From positions 13,020,001 through 13,084,000 of the forward strand of contig CM034411.1 in NCBI GenBank assembly GCA_019925095.2: a DNA stretch of 64,000 nucleotides. The letters run 5' to 3'. The position numbers were made by a program, and so were the translations under genes. The notes below the pieces were generated by a model, which made no database searches, was not told where the DNA came from, and saw only the letters and a program-made list of their open reading frames with translations. How positions within the stretch are numbered: position 1 is the stretch's first letter; each line of letters begins with the position of its first letter. Positions 1 to 12,892 of this stretch are shown piece after piece. The DNA comes from Dendrolimus kikuchii (lineage: Eukaryota > Arthropoda > Insecta > Lepidoptera > Lasiocampidae).

Positions 1-46
1 GATAAAAACATTAAAACTTAATTAGAAAATATATATTATTTTTTAT

Positions 47-271
47 AATAATAATAATCGGCAGACAAACATAACATTGTATATCCCCAAATTAAGCAAG
101 TTACGCTTGTGTTATGAGCAATATACAACGGATTACTCTGGGGCCGATCCCAGAGACCCAGACGGAGAAAATTCGTTTCCAAAATTTACCATACCAGGAA
201 TCGAACGCGGAGCCCCTGCGTTGCAGTGAGGTAAGCCGGCAAAGTCTTAGCCCGCTCTACCACAGAAGCCG
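47..271 (-). repeat. tRNA-derived SINE, family A
   Basis: On the minus strand the head reads ACGGCTTCTGTGG with a pol III A-box and a B-box (here GCGTTCGATTCC), followed by a body and an (ATT)n tail. It matches copies at 35322-35574 and 56829-57070. The tRNA-like part is not a functional tRNA. Confidence 0.85.
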
Positions 272-339
272 TATTTCTATATCTTATTATAGTTATATTG
301 CAAAACCCACATGTTTCACAAACCTTTGTAATCCATCCT

Positions 340-390
340 AAGGTAGTCTGGAAGAAATTACTTTTAGTGATAAGACCATCCATTGTTTTG
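340..390 (+). repeat. Fragment of a LINE 3' UTR
   Basis: GGTAGTCTGGAAG..., then GATAAGACC-(A)TCCATTGT, matches the 3' UTR seen intact at 47494-47715 behind a Jockey-type RT tail. Confidence 0.5.
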
Positions 391-414
391 TTTACTCTTT
401 ATTTTGATTTGGCC

Positions 415-696
415 TTATATATTGTAATGTTTGAGCCCTAAAGGTTTTATTGCTTTAATTTCTTGCGACCTCCCATATCCAAGACGCCATAATAGGGAGC
501 CAGTCGAATCGAGGGATGGCCTTTGCTCCCCTAAACAATCCAAGTGAGCCCCAACCAGGACCAAGCGGTTTAGCCCAAGTCTATGAACAGACTTCTCCGT
601 TTTCTCAACCGCCATCGCCAACGCCAATGACGCCAATGTCGTCTTAAAAGACCTCCGATTTTTAAATACTTGATTATTCAGGATTGATTCATGCAT
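415..696 (-). other. Unrecognised 93-codon open frame
   Basis: An open frame with relatively balanced base composition in an AT-rich setting (it includes SLALAMAVEKTEKSVHRLGL). No motif was recognised and there are no splice or promoter cues. It may be an exon or TE relic, or chance. Confidence 0.15.
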
Positions 697-699
697 GTA

Positions 700-3046
700 T
701 TACAAGCGATTCCTAATTTATTTGGAAGGGATGGAATGTTTGAGCCGTAGTGGTTGTATTTTTAGAAGTTGTCACGTAGGTTTTCGTGCGGTCTTTAAAT
801 TGGTGTAAAATAACATCGTATTTATTTCCCAATATTATAACCTACATATAACACGTGCAAATTAAATTTTAACTCTAAAATTAAACTCAATTTCTGTACT
901 TATATTTTTTAATTGTATTTTGATGTTAGGCAATGAAGTATAATTATATTCTAATAATTATATTATATATATATTACAAAACTTTTTTGATAGAGATATT
1001 TGCTAATAACAATTGTGTACAGAATGTCCGTTGTTATAAATAACAGGAGAGTGGGTATATCTTAGAGTTGCTAACCGTACTATAATATAGAGTATTGTAC
1101 TATATTTTAGGCAATTGTACTATACTACTATAAAACGTACTATAATTAATATATTCTTCGCAAATTCAATTGTCACGCTTTTTGTTCTTATTCTTATGAT
1201 TATTTAAAAACAGACATTTGCTGGCCAAAGCAAAAAATAGTAATAAATACACACGGAAAATTCAATAATGAAATTAATAAAATAAATAATATAAAATAAA
1301 TGTGTACTATTTTCCCTCTAAATTTCCCGATTCCTATTAATAATATAAATGCGAAAGTAACTACCTGTTTGTTGCTCTTTCACGAAGAAACTACCGGACC
1401 GATATGGCTGAAACTCTGTATATTACGATGCCAAGGATGAACATAGGATACTTTTCGTCCCGAAAAATAGGATAGTTTCCGGTATAAAAATATATTTTTC
1501 TGTCTGTTATGCTTTTACGGAAAAACTATTGGACGAATTTGGCTAAAATTCGGTAATTTTGATTTTGATCTTTTTAATAATTTTGGTCATATCGGTCATT
1601 TTGTCATTTATATAGTTTACAAATAAATAGACGGGGGATAGATAAATAAAACTAAAACGGGTTGAAATAGAGGATGAGAATTCGTATGGGCGAACAATCA
1701 TTTCTCAAGTTTATAGATATAAAAACTCATCGTCTATAAAAAATGCGATATTAACCGATATCTCTATCTGTTAAGTTTTCACGGAAAACTACTAGGAATA
1801 CTGGATTGGTTTTGCTGTAATTTTGTTTAAATGTAGTTTTAATACCGAGAATGGACATTATACTTTTCATCCCGGGAGATGGGATAGTTTGCGATTTAAA
1901 TGAAGTAAATATTCCGGGAGCACTAACATAAAAATTTAATACAATGTCACCTGTATTAACAACGCCTGCTTTTTAAACAAGAGGTACGCAGTCGCGGGTT
2001 AAACTCTAGTAGTATTATAATTTACAGCTTAAAACAAAATACTATATTTTCTTCAAAAACAGGTGGCAACCCTAGTGTCTAGTGAATGGTTATCATGGTG
2101 GCCTTGTCGGTTTACAGTCTTTTGACAAAGAAATATTGTAAAGTTGGCAACAGTTTGTGTTAGCTTAATTAATCTCATGAGCATTCACGAAGTAAGATAC
2201 TTCATCATTTGTAACTGAGTATTGATCAACAGATTATTTAACTGTATTAAGCTCCAAAATTGTGACAACTTTTAACATTTTATGAGCTCTCTATCAATCA
2301 TCAAAGTTGGAAATCTGTAAGGGAGAGCTGGCGTATTCTCCAGATCCTTATTGCCTTAGATGAGTCTCATATAAACTATTGTCATCGGTTATTCCTAACT
2401 TGAAACCATGGCAGATAATCTTAATGACCGTCTAATATCGGCATATTAGGCGAGTCATTTCTGTGTTTCGATTTAGATGAATCAACCAGTGTTCGTGTAT
2501 ATTGTTTAGTATTTAATTCAGATCACAGTACACATTCTTGATACATATATATTCCTTCTCTTTTTGTATAATAGCATGTACGTATATCTATCTCTGTCCC
2601 CCCAATTTTGCCTTGGTACATGGAAGACGTCGCCATTTTGTCGTCGGATTCGTTTGTGGTGTTAAAAAGACAGACATGTAAGAAATAATAAGTTTTTTGG
2701 CAAGTGCAGTGAGTTGTTGCATCAAACTATAGTTGAGAATAGAGACATAAGAGTAGAAATGACTTTCAGAAGTATTCTCCAGTGGAATTAATTTTTAAGT
2801 TGATAAGGTATGAAATGAATCTTTTAAAACACTTATTAACTCGTTAAGCCTGGAAAAAGTTCCGGCTAAAAATGTTCTATCTCTAGTAAGGACTCTTGAA
2901 CAAATGTTTACAATATCGCTCATTAATCAAGATGTTTACATTCAAGTGTTGGCTTGGAAAATGCCAGTGTGTACAGAAGAACCATCGATCTACCCAACAT
3001 GTGCAGTTTAAGAGTCAAGTGTCATCATAACTTTAAATTTTTACGA
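700..3046. other. AT-rich intergenic with decayed repeats
   Basis: No gene seen. Around 1345-1560 and 1770-1910 are fragments of the lepidopteran repeat whose text includes TTTCACG..AACTACCGGACCGAT and CATAGGATACTTTTCGTCCC; similar text occurs at 27880-28075 and 61800-62045. Confidence 0.6.
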
Positions 3047-3312
3047 GATAATAAAACTACGTTTTAACGGTTTTAGGCGCGATAATTTTATTTGATTTTG
3101 GTTTTTCCGACGTTTCGGCCACTTTTCAGTGGCCGTGATCACAAAAGACAAAGATGTCAAGTGTCAACGAGTATTGTTAAAGTTTTATTTAGCCTACCGC
3201 CAACTTGTTAATTTGAATTATTTAATTTTAATTTTGTTTATGGTTATTATTTACTCTATGGGAGCCTAATCTAATTTACTACCGCTTCGCAACATGTTAT
3301 GGCTTGATGGCT
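3047..3312 (-). mobile_element. Penelope-like element, 3' terminal fragment
   Basis: Matches the 3' end of the PLE at 15045-15309 in reverse. It carries the terminal arm ATAATAAAACTACG, the conserved hairpin (GGCCACT GAAA AGTGGCC on the minus strand) and the GAAACGTCGG that follows it. Confidence 0.8.
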
Positions 3313-3419
3313 TTATTATGTATACAAGTCGCGAAAACTTAAGAAAATATTATTTTTACGAGATGTTAGCTTAACTTTAGTTGACATTGTCACTTAAATT
3401 TGTTGAGCCTGAGGAAGCA

Positions 3420-3962
3420 GGTGCTTCTCCGACTTCTTAAATCTATAATAATATAAAATTCTAAACATGCTGTGTACATTACAGCTATTTAAAAACAAAC
3501 AACTGGAATAGACTATATAAACGCAGAACACGATGCATTTTTTTATATTTCTTGTCTGTTTGTTCGGGGTTCACGTAAAAGCTTCCGGGTCGATTTCGAA
3601 CAAAATCTTATACCTAAAATTTGCGCTACCTTTTATCCTGGGAATCCCGAGAGATTTTTTCTGGGAATGATTTAAAATGGCCAGATAAAAGAAATCGAAT
3701 TTCAATGTGATTTTTTCACTGATCGATAGCAAATTTAATGTAATAAAATTTGTGATATTTTTTTATCCCGGGATCCCGCGGGAATTTTCCCGGGAGCGGT
3801 TTGAAGTTCTTCGGGTGAATACAAATTAGCTTATTTTTTTACACAGTTTTTACTAAAACCATAAGATAAATTCTTTTTTAAATGCTGCGGTACTTTGTGT
3901 CCCGGGAATCCCGCGGGAATTTCAAGTCAAGCGTGGACGAAGTCGCGGGCATATCCTAGTTT
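3420..3962 (+). repeat. Interspersed repeat, family E
   Basis: Begins AAATCTATAATAATATAAAA and ends GTCGCGGGCATATCCTAG. It includes repeated CCCGCGGGAATTTTCCCGGG-type blocks. Other copies: 41405-41930 (+), 33563-34808 (-, interrupted) and 52643-53026 (-). Confidence 0.8.
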
Positions 3963-4990
3963 TTAATATTATTTACAAAAGAAGACTTCGGTGCTTCACA
4001 AATAATATAAAAGAAGCAGATGCTAATGACGATTGTTTTGATAAAATTTGACAAAATTACATAAACATGATGCACAGTTAACATGGTAACATTTTAACGT
4101 ACTTATTAGATTCGCAAAAGACAGTGCTTTACTTCTTCTAATAGAAAAGTCTAGTAGTAAAGTATCTTCTAATAGTAAAGTATTTCTAATAAAACATAAG
4201 ACACATCCAAACTTTAATAAATTCATGAAGACAAAGGAAATTTTTCATACAAGTCTTATATGTCTTTGGACACAATGTGAATACAAGAATAGATAACAAT
4301 TCAAGGGCAAACAAAAATTATGATGCTCTTACGTCAATACCTAAAACAAAACATACCAAACAACAACGCAATTTTCATAACGAAAATTAATGGGTAGGTA
4401 CTGTACCTAGGTCTTTCATCACCGTCAATCATAATAAGAATCTGTTTACTCCAAACAATTAGGATATAGGAAATGATGTTAGTAAACTGAATGGAAACTT
4501 TACCAAGGAAGAAATAGAGTTTAAAATGAGTGCTAATGTTTAGGAAAGATGCGTCAATGTAATGATCAGTTTCGTATAGGTCACAGTGACGCCTGCAGAA
4601 GTTAAATGTTTAAATAGCCAATGTGGGGGACACGCTTTAATTTATATTGATGGTTTACGTATTACGACACGTAACAAGCAAGCAATCAAAGTATTTAAGA
4701 ATATAAATACTGCTGACAGAAATGTTGACAAGTTTAATAATCTAACAGGTTTTTAAGATCCGGGATTTATCAAGTAACATTTCAAAAGCTGCTTTTAAAT
4801 GGCAAACATATGCCAAATACTACGTGTGTTATTTCAAGGATTCGACACACCTTCTTTTATCAAATAGGTATTTCAAATCATACGGGTTATTCATAGTCGA
4901 TTTAGCTTATCTTTATTACGAAAACTATGTATTGTCAATCACGTGGTACAACATAATATGTATTTACTATCAATGAAAAAATTGTGTTGA
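3963..4990. other. Intergenic, nothing recognised
   Basis: AT-rich, only short open frames, no repeat shared with the rest of the window noticed. Confidence 0.5.
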
Positions 4991-4996
4991 AATTTG

Positions 4997-5280
4997 TTTT
5001 CTTTATTTTCTTCAGCAGACAGGCAGACGACCCACCATGAAAGCGATTGCCATCGCATATGAACATTTGTAACACCTTTGGTGTTAGAAATGCGCTGCTG
5101 CTCTCTAAAAAGAGACTGGAATCTGGCCACTAGTGCTAGAACATACTGAAGGTCGTTATGGTGGCATACTTTAGACCAGGGGTGGTAGCCATCCAGACGG
5201 GCAAATACCCTACCACCTGGCTGTGGGTTGTTTTGTCGCCTCTCACGACAGCCCGCCTGGCCGCAGGAATTTGTATTCTA
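4997..5280 (-). repeat. SINE-like family S copy, 5' end truncated
   Basis: Minus-strand copy of the ~310-bp S family (consensus runs from TATCCGTGCAGGAACGG to CTGCAATAAAA). Diverged; it lacks the first ~30 bp. Confidence 0.85.
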
Positions 5281-5990
5281 TGATATATGAATATATTACG
5301 AGCAAAACTCAAATGCGTCTATGAAGTTTGTATAAGTTTTTACGCAGAACACAATGATAAGGTTTACGCAGTTGTGTGTAGCTGTAGACGAAGTATTGCG
5401 CTCTCGCTCGTTAGCTCTTTCGCGCTTCTCAGGGACAGTTGTAATCAACGTTAAAAGTTGAGAGGACTTGCACAAAGTCACGTAGCTAACTTCTGTCGAG
5501 ACGCATTTAACTATTGCGCGTACAATTATTTAAATGATATCTGCAGCATCTAGGGGAAACAGGGTTAATGGTGCCCATTGGGTACTGCCGCTTACAAGTA
5601 TAACTTGGCAAACTCAGTGCGTTGGATTACGGGACACAGATTAAAGAATGGGGGTTTGACCCGCCGAGAACAAAAAGTAACTAGTTTTACAAATCCTCTA
5701 GCAGCAAGAGAAAGAGAAGTATATATGTGTGTTTGCAGTTTGTTGGCTGATGTGTGTTTGCAGTTTGTTTGCTGAACGTTTTTTATTTATTAAAAAAATA
5801 ATATTAGTTTTATTTTATTGTTACTACTATTAATTTAAATAATTATTTGTTGTATTTAGCAATAATTAATTAATAAGCATAGATTTCATTAGCTTTTTTC
5901 ATACATATAGGTTCTACCGTCAAAATGCTTTTATATGAGCGATGTTACCCATACTCAAGTAATGGCGTCCAAGAATATATAGAACAAATA
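5281..5990. other. Intergenic, nothing recognised
   Basis: Short open frames only. A small GC-richer patch (5395-5440) has no recognised motif. Confidence 0.5.
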
Positions 5991-5992
5991 TA

Positions 5993-6304
5993 TTTTTTTT
6001 TATTGCATGAGTTCAGCAGACAGGCAGACGGCCCACTTGATGAAAAGCGGTTACTATCGCCTATGGACATTTGTCACACCAAAGGTGCTACAATGGGCTG
6101 CTGCTCTCTTAAGGGAGACTGAAACCTGGTCACTAATGCCGGAACACAACTCAAGGTTGTTACGGCGACATACTTTAGACCAGGGTTGGTAGCCATCCAG
6201 TCGGGCAAATGCCCTACCACCTGGCTGTGGGTTGTTTTGTCGCCTCTTACGAAAGGCCGCCCGGCCGCAGGAAATTGTATTCTTTCTCCGTTCCTGCACG
6301 GATA
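5993..6304 (-). repeat. SINE-like family S copy, full length
   Basis: Runs from the oligo(T) complement of its A tail to CACGGATA, i.e. the complete consensus on the minus strand. Confidence 0.92.
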
Positions 6305-7654
6305 GATATAAAAGATTTTCCTTAATTACTTGTCTGTATGTGAATTAACTGATTCAATTTTCAGGAAATATACATTTATCGCGTACAGGTAAGTTGACTG
6401 ACACACCACTCTACGCACTTCATGCTATCGTATTGTTATCTGTAATCACGGTAGATTGCAAATATCAAAAACACCGCAAATGTTTTAGATATGATATCAG
6501 GAAGTACGTTATTACGCCTTATAAGGTAAATCCCCGAGCTGCAAAACACTTAATCTAATTCATTACTCATTTATTTTTAGTCTAAACATTATATTGACTA
6601 TGACGTCATCAGCATAAATTCCAAATGTTTCATTATTCAGTTTTATGCTACTTACAAGCTTTCTTTTTCTTTTACCTTCTCCCAATTATTTGGGGTCGGC
6701 ACAATATGCATTTTCCTTCCATACTCCTCTATGTTATTCATGTTACTCAGAAAATCATTGGGTCTTCTTTACGTTACAATACAATGGCCCACTTCCCCCT
6801 CCTTCATCTCATCCCCTCTATCCCACCCTAAACGATGGAAATGCGTTAGTTTCGTTTCTCGTGTACAAACGTCTATAGACTATAGGCGACAGTAAACACT
6901 TTCCATCAGGTGGGCAGCCTGCCCGTTTGCCAGTTGTAAAGTTAAAGCTAGGTTATTAATATAGCATAATATTAAATAATACGCTGGCACTTTTTTATTG
7001 CAAAGACATTTTGGTTAAAACGAGCGAAGAACGACCCTTGTGCCATTATCATTTGAATTTGCGTCTATATTAATTATATTCTACCTGATACAAGAAAACT
7101 CTATAACCGTTAAGTAATAAATCAATAAGTTAAGGCATGTAAAAGTAAACCCTATAAAAGCCTCGTGGGCAAGTAACGGTGCGCTTGCGCATACGTGATG
7201 GAGGTCGGGTATCCTTAGCCAATAAGACGGCAACTAGCGGAGGCACGGCGCTGACGCATGGCTGACGCAATGTTGCTAATAGTTACAAAACTTTTGATTC
7301 AATGTGTGACAAAATGACATGTAATTCATTTACACAATAGCACGTTTTCTAACTCAAGGGAGTTTCCTATAAATACCGACGAAAACAGGGTAATTTTAGT
7401 GCCTGTATTTTTTACCCTTCAGCTGGTAACTTTACAAGCTCTTATATGCTGTGATCAAAGGGCATTGTAATTAGCAGGCCTAATCAAATTTCAGTTCTGT
7501 ATACCGGAATACTCCATATATTTCGGAATAAAAATTCAGCCTATGTTAATTTCTTATATTAAAAGAATACAACAATGCACTAAAATCGCTAACCATCGAA
7601 AGTCAAACGAACACAATTCGATAATATTTTCTTATGTTTTCGCGACTTTTATAC
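6305..7654. other. Intergenic, no gene seen
   Basis: Short overlapping open frames only. A GC-richer patch at 7160-7290 contains two close CTGACGCA copies; no function assigned. Confidence 0.5.
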
Positions 7655-7845
7655 ATAATAAAATTACGTTTTAACGGTTTTAAGCGCGGTAATTTTATTT
7701 GACAGTTTTATTTAGCCAATACTCGTTGACACTTGACATCCCTGTCTTCCGTGATCACGGCCACTGAAAAGTGGCCGAAACGTCGGAAGAAACAAAATCA
7801 AATAAAATTACCGCGCTTAAAACCGTTAAAACATAGTTTTATTAT
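7655..7845. mobile_element. Miniature Penelope-derived foldback element
   Basis: 191 bp with ~48-bp inverted arms (left starts ATAATAAAATTACG, right ends TAGTTTTATTAT) around the PLE hairpin and GAAACGTCGG motif. No coding capacity. Architecture matches 48819-48995. Confidence 0.8.
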
Positions 7846-7867
7846 GAACACAATTCGACTTTTATTA

Positions 7868-8330
7868 GGGGCCGTTTTTCAGGTAGTAGCTATCAAAGGT
7901 GGAAAATAACCACAGGGAGATGTTTGGCCCGTCAAATTTGTCTGGCTCATTGGAAAATATTTTAAAATATTATAGTTGATAATATATATAAAATTCAGCC
8001 TTCCTAAAATGACGCAAGTTCCCTTTTTTTTAAGTGTCTGTCAAAAGTTATGGCCCACAGGAAGTATCCGGCAACTGTAAATCTTCGTTTATAACAATAT
8101 CATATATGACATATGTAAAAACTAGCCTTGCTACTTTGACGTAAGTTAGCATGGTTATTTTCCACCTTTGATACCTGCTACTTGAAAAACGGCCCCGCTG
8201 CCAGCTTAGCGAGTATCCATTACGTTCTAAGTTTATGTTAAACTACCGATCCTGGAGATTTCATTCTTCCTAAAATCACGTAAGTCTGGGGTGACTGGGA
8301 TCTCAATCTATTATCAGACACAAAAAGCAT
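7868..8330. repeat. Foldback repeat, family I
   Basis: A ~45-bp inverted pair begins GGGGCCGTTTTTCAGGTAG (7868) and ends CTTGAAAAACGGCCCC (8196). The shared sequence runs on to about 8330, because 37436-37670 matches 8095-8320, so the inverted repeat is internal rather than terminal. Confidence 0.75.
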
Positions 8331-9704
8331 AAAATTTATTATTAAGTTTATCATCAATCAATGTACATTTTGAGCATTTGAAATAAATGGAAGTAACATT
8401 GAGAAATTATATTATTCTTTACTAGTTTCGCCCGCTGCTGCGTCGCAGATTAAGCCCTGATAAGTACCTCTATTTTATGTACATAAAAACTCAATTAGGT
8501 TGTTACACACATATATAAACCTTCCTTGGAAATCATCTAACTGATGGTGATAACTGCTTAATATTCCGTTGCATGGTTTTAGTGGGAGTTAGTTAGCTCA
8601 GACAGAGACAGAAAAGCAGAAAACAACTTTGTTTTATACTATGCAGAAAAGATTTTGGTATTAACTGATATGCATTTCAAATTCAACTTTAAATAAGTAA
8701 AACAACAAATCAAAATTAAATGAAATGAATGAAATATTTAATATTAGCAGACCATCCATTTTTGATGACCATATTCAAAAATGAATGGACACTTTCATTA
8801 TTTAGTCTTATTTGAACACTGATTTAGAACCTTGCATAACCAAAGTACCATTTATTTTGCTTTAACTCACTTATACCTATATCTATATGTAGGCACTTAT
8901 ATTCATTGTCGTGATACAAAGGTGATCAATACTGATACTACTGATAGTAGGGCTGTTCTAGAAACTTAAAAAACCCATGCCATAACATTCCTATTAGGCT
9001 TCAGATGACAGATATGAGTGTGACCATATGAAGAATCTAGATAAATAGATTGTGAAATGCCTCATTGGCAAGACTATAGAATTTTACATTTAATTAGTTA
9101 CATTCCATTGTTTGAAACTCAAACAGTCCATGAAGGATTGATGATGGACAGCCACTAATGAATGAATAAAAACTCATTATTGTTCACCATAATCTTAAAC
9201 CTAGACAATTAACATGCATTGCATTTGCATTGGAATAATGGGAGGCCTTATCACTTATACCATTCTCTACCAGGCAACCCCATGTCCAAGGAGACTTGGA
9301 AAGAAGAAATAACTATTAAATCTAATCTATCTACATGAATCTAATAACGCTTTAAATGATACCAGGATAAATTGGAAAGCCACCAAAATATGCCATCATT
9401 TGCTTTTCTTCAAAAAATACTTTTGATGATTAAAGATAAATAATTTAAACTTTGACCAAATATGCCCAGAATCAGCATACTTATCAAACTCAAAAACAAA
9501 ATGGTGTCAATAATCTGTACCAATTGTGATTTTAAAACACAGGTCAAAATTCATGTGAAAACTGATGATATGTATATTGTTAAATTGTAATGTAATAAGG
9601 TAACCAGCTCACCTATCAAGATATTTACTTATTTTTACATCACTTTTCTCATGTTCTTTTACCTTCTCCTATTTGTTTTGTAATTGTATAATATGAAGTA
9701 CTAG
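8331..9704. other. AT-rich intergenic
   Basis: No gene seen. At 8420-8460 a repeat end ACTAGTTTCGCCCGC occurs; the rest is unrecognised. Confidence 0.5.
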
Positions 9705-10285
9705 CTGTACCTGGCAGAGATTGTACTGCCTTAAAAAAATTAAAATTTACAACCCGATTGCAGCGCCATCTACCGGGACCAAATGTTATTCTAAACTATT
9801 CTTTAGAACCCACTTTAACACACACAAAAAATTTCATCAAAATCAGTTCAATCATTTAGGAAGAGTTTAGTAACATACACACAAACAGAATAATTTTATA
9901 TACCCCTGTTTACGGGGTGAGAAGTGACATCGGTAGAAGCCTGGGGAGTATAACTGATTGAGTGGTAACTAATCAATTATCGACTGCCGAGAGTAGAAAA
10001 TTATTAAAGTACTAATATCGCTATTAGTACTTAGGGGTTGGTGGTAGAAAGGTGAAAATTTTGGATAGTCTGTATTTTTTAATGCTGAATCATAAAAAAA
10101 AAAGTTGCCAAAAAAAATTTAAGGGTGGGTCACCCTTATCATTTAGAGGTATGAAAAATAGATGTTGGCCGATTTTCAGACCTAGCAGATATGCACACAA
10201 AATTTCATACAAATCGGTTCAGCCGTTTCAGAGGAATTTGGTAACAAACACCGCGACACGAGAATTTTATATATTAGATATCAAC
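9705..10285 (+). repeat. Composite lepidopteran interspersed repeat
   Basis: Starts ACTAGCTGTACCTGGCAGAG, has CAGCGCCATCTACCGG, and ends AATCGGTTCAGCCGTTTCAG...ACGAGAATTTTATATA. Related starts occur at 47850 and 52432. Confidence 0.65.
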
Positions 10286-11594
10286 ATTTTTATATCTTAA
10301 GTTCTTTTAAATACTGTTAGATACCAGACCATTATTGATCCTTAATATTTTACATATATGATGCTTAATAAATCATTATTATTAGATTATTTGTCTGTCA
10401 GTCTGTCTATCTCAAAAATGCTCCAAAAAGCTTAGTGAAAATTTTAGGAGATAAAACAGTTTTAGCTCGCATGAAATTTTTGTATAGGAGTATGTCATCG
10501 TTTAGTGAAAGTACTCATTAACTAACATGTAGTTATATATACATGGCAGTTAATGAATGCTTGCAGTAAACTGATTATATTTTGATTTGTTGCAGGATTC
10601 AGAAGAAAAGAATACAAAGTATAAATCCCACACAAATAACAAATGACTAGCTCAGCTAATATAGCAAATAAATGAATTCTCAAAATTTGCATCATATGGA
10701 AAATTATAGTAGGACAATCTAATACACAATTGATTAGGTTGTTTACCCAGCGTTCATTTATTTTTTGTAACCCTTGATACAACCATTTCTCTCTGAGCGA
10801 TCAGACTTCGAATGGAAATCGATCATTTTGTCTTTGATTATCAATATCTCGGCAACAATGGCCACACAGAGAATTGACATTGGGTTTCATAAACCTGAAT
10901 AAATTTTCTACAAGGTTCGACTATCGTTTTTCTTGCATTTTTTTTCTAAATGGCTTTTGGAGGTTTTTTTCAAAATCAGTAAGTTTGAATGCTTCTTTAG
11001 AGTTTTAAGAGAAGCCGTGAAACCTATTCTAACTCAATATGAATAACGCCCCAGCACAGAGAGGATTTTAAGGTTACATTTATGTACAATAACCACAAGT
11101 ATGATTTCAGAATCAAAACATGAAACACAGAAATATTTAAAAACGAAAGTATGTACTTTAATAAAAACAACTGACTGCGAAAATTCATAGAAAAATCAAT
11201 CATTATTCAATAACACATTGCACGTCTGTTGTTTTTGTACATGCAATTAATGCATTTCAATACCCAAGTAGATTAGGATTGCTGGCTGATATTATCATGC
11301 AGATTGTAATTAGTTGATAGACAACCTTATTTCGTGACTTTAATATATAGATGATAATAATATTAAATCTGGCCACTTACGATTGTATCGATGGATTCTT
11401 CAACACAAAGCTTTTACGTTATAATAGTGATTTCACATAAAATTCTCACTTAGAATTTACGGCACAGGTTATACAAATGTTCAAACTTTTAGTTGTTTAA
11501 ACACGAAATAAGTATATCACAAAATTTGCAATATTCGCGATACGAAAGATTGAAAACAGAAAATTTCCGTTTGACAAACAGCTGACGCGCTGAC
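10286..11594. other. Intergenic, no gene seen
   Basis: AT-rich. 10975-11045 resembles the foldback at 41187-41260 (GCTTCTTTA...CTATTCTAACTCAATATGAA), so a decayed copy is likely. Confidence 0.45.
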
Positions 11595-11835
11595 AAGCAG
11601 TAGTAGTAGTAGAATTGACTACAAAGACAGGCAAAGGAAACTTAGTCCATACAGCCAATTCTTATTTTTAAGTGTTCGTATAGGTAGCGCAGTTGAATTG
11701 TAAATTCGAAGGCCACATTTCTTTCAAAAATAATACTCTACAACTATTGTTCATTATACAGTTATTTTATACATTTATAGAAAATAAAACTATAAAGCAC
11801 AACATTCCTTTTCAGTTCCCGCCTAAAACTCCATG
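11595..11835 (+). repeat. Unclassified dispersed repeat, family G
   Basis: Shares long blocks (GGCAAAGGAA, CATACAGCCAATTCT, AACTATTGTTCATT, TTTTCAGTTCCCGCC) in the same order with 14068-14385. Confidence 0.65.
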
Positions 11836-12722
11836 CGCAGACAATTTTTAGAGATTAGAGAAGTGGGTGACAATGTTTATACTCATCAAAAACAATCGAT
11901 TGCAATGTATATAAAACGTGGTTATTATTAGGAGTATACTACCAATAACGGGGACGAACTTTCACCCCGGAAAATGTTATAGTTATATGGATCCCACAAC
12001 TACGCAAGCTAAGCTGTGTATTGAAATTTATCGCTAAATAGTCCTTTTAGTTGTATATTAAATCAGGGTATGCAAATTTAAATAAAATTATTATTTGTAT
12101 AATTATAATGTATACAATTATTATCATTTAGTTTCATCAATTCGAAATCTGACAGGCACAAAATAAAACCTACCACTTCCAAAGAAAGAAAATAATGATA
12201 CGAATACAAAATCGATATCTCATTTATCGATATAACGAGTACATAGTGTCGCAATAAAATATCTCTGCGCCTGTCTGAAATAGCTTGCCTTTGTTTTACA
12301 CACAACGGCATTGCGGACTGTAAACATGCGAAAGACTGTTTTTGGATATTTATAAACCCTAATTAGGGTGACAAAATAACTACTCACTACTACAATGTTA
12401 ATAAGCTTAGGGAATTTTTGGTCTGAAATATTATATAATATAATTTTATTCAAAAGCTCCTATTATAATGAACGTGTATGTATGAAGATTAATTAATGAA
12501 GATGAAGTGAAAGATGTGTACTAAGATCTTAACAACTGGAAATCCATCGTGTCTGCCTAAGTGCCTACCCCTACGGAAAACAGGCGGGATAATATTAGGT
12601 ATCTATGTAATTACTAGCTGTGCCCGAGATGTTGTTTGATTGGGAATAATATCAATTGTATAAACTGATATGTATTTAATATGAAAATAAATTAAAAGAA
12701 TAATACTGCATGTAACAACATT

Positions 12723-12822
12723 GGTGTGAGGTTGAGGTGTGTAAGAATGGGCCTAAATGGCGCTCTGTTGTTCGTGCCTACCCCGCAAGGGAACTGGCGT
12801 GAAGTTATGTATGTATGTATGT
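12723..12822 (+). mobile_element. RTE-like LINE, extreme 3' end (100 bp) with (TATG)n tail
   Basis: Encodes the end of the CKNxPKWRSVVRAYPARELA tail, then (TATG)n. Flanked by a 13-bp target-site duplication ATGTAACAACATT at 12710-12722 and 12823-12835. Confidence 0.93.
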
Positions 12823-12892
12823 ATGTAACAACATTATAATTTAACCATATTGACAAGGAGCAAAAAACAAGACAAGAACCAAAGACACATTT

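Noticed and set aside
7868..8196. Complete MITE with 45-bp terminal inverted repeats
   Set aside because: The second copy shows that similarity extends beyond the right arm, and no target-site duplication flanks the arms.
10522..10782. 86-codon frame with hydrophobic stretch, minus strand
   Set aside because: AT-rich chance frame; hydrophobicity follows from T-rich codons.
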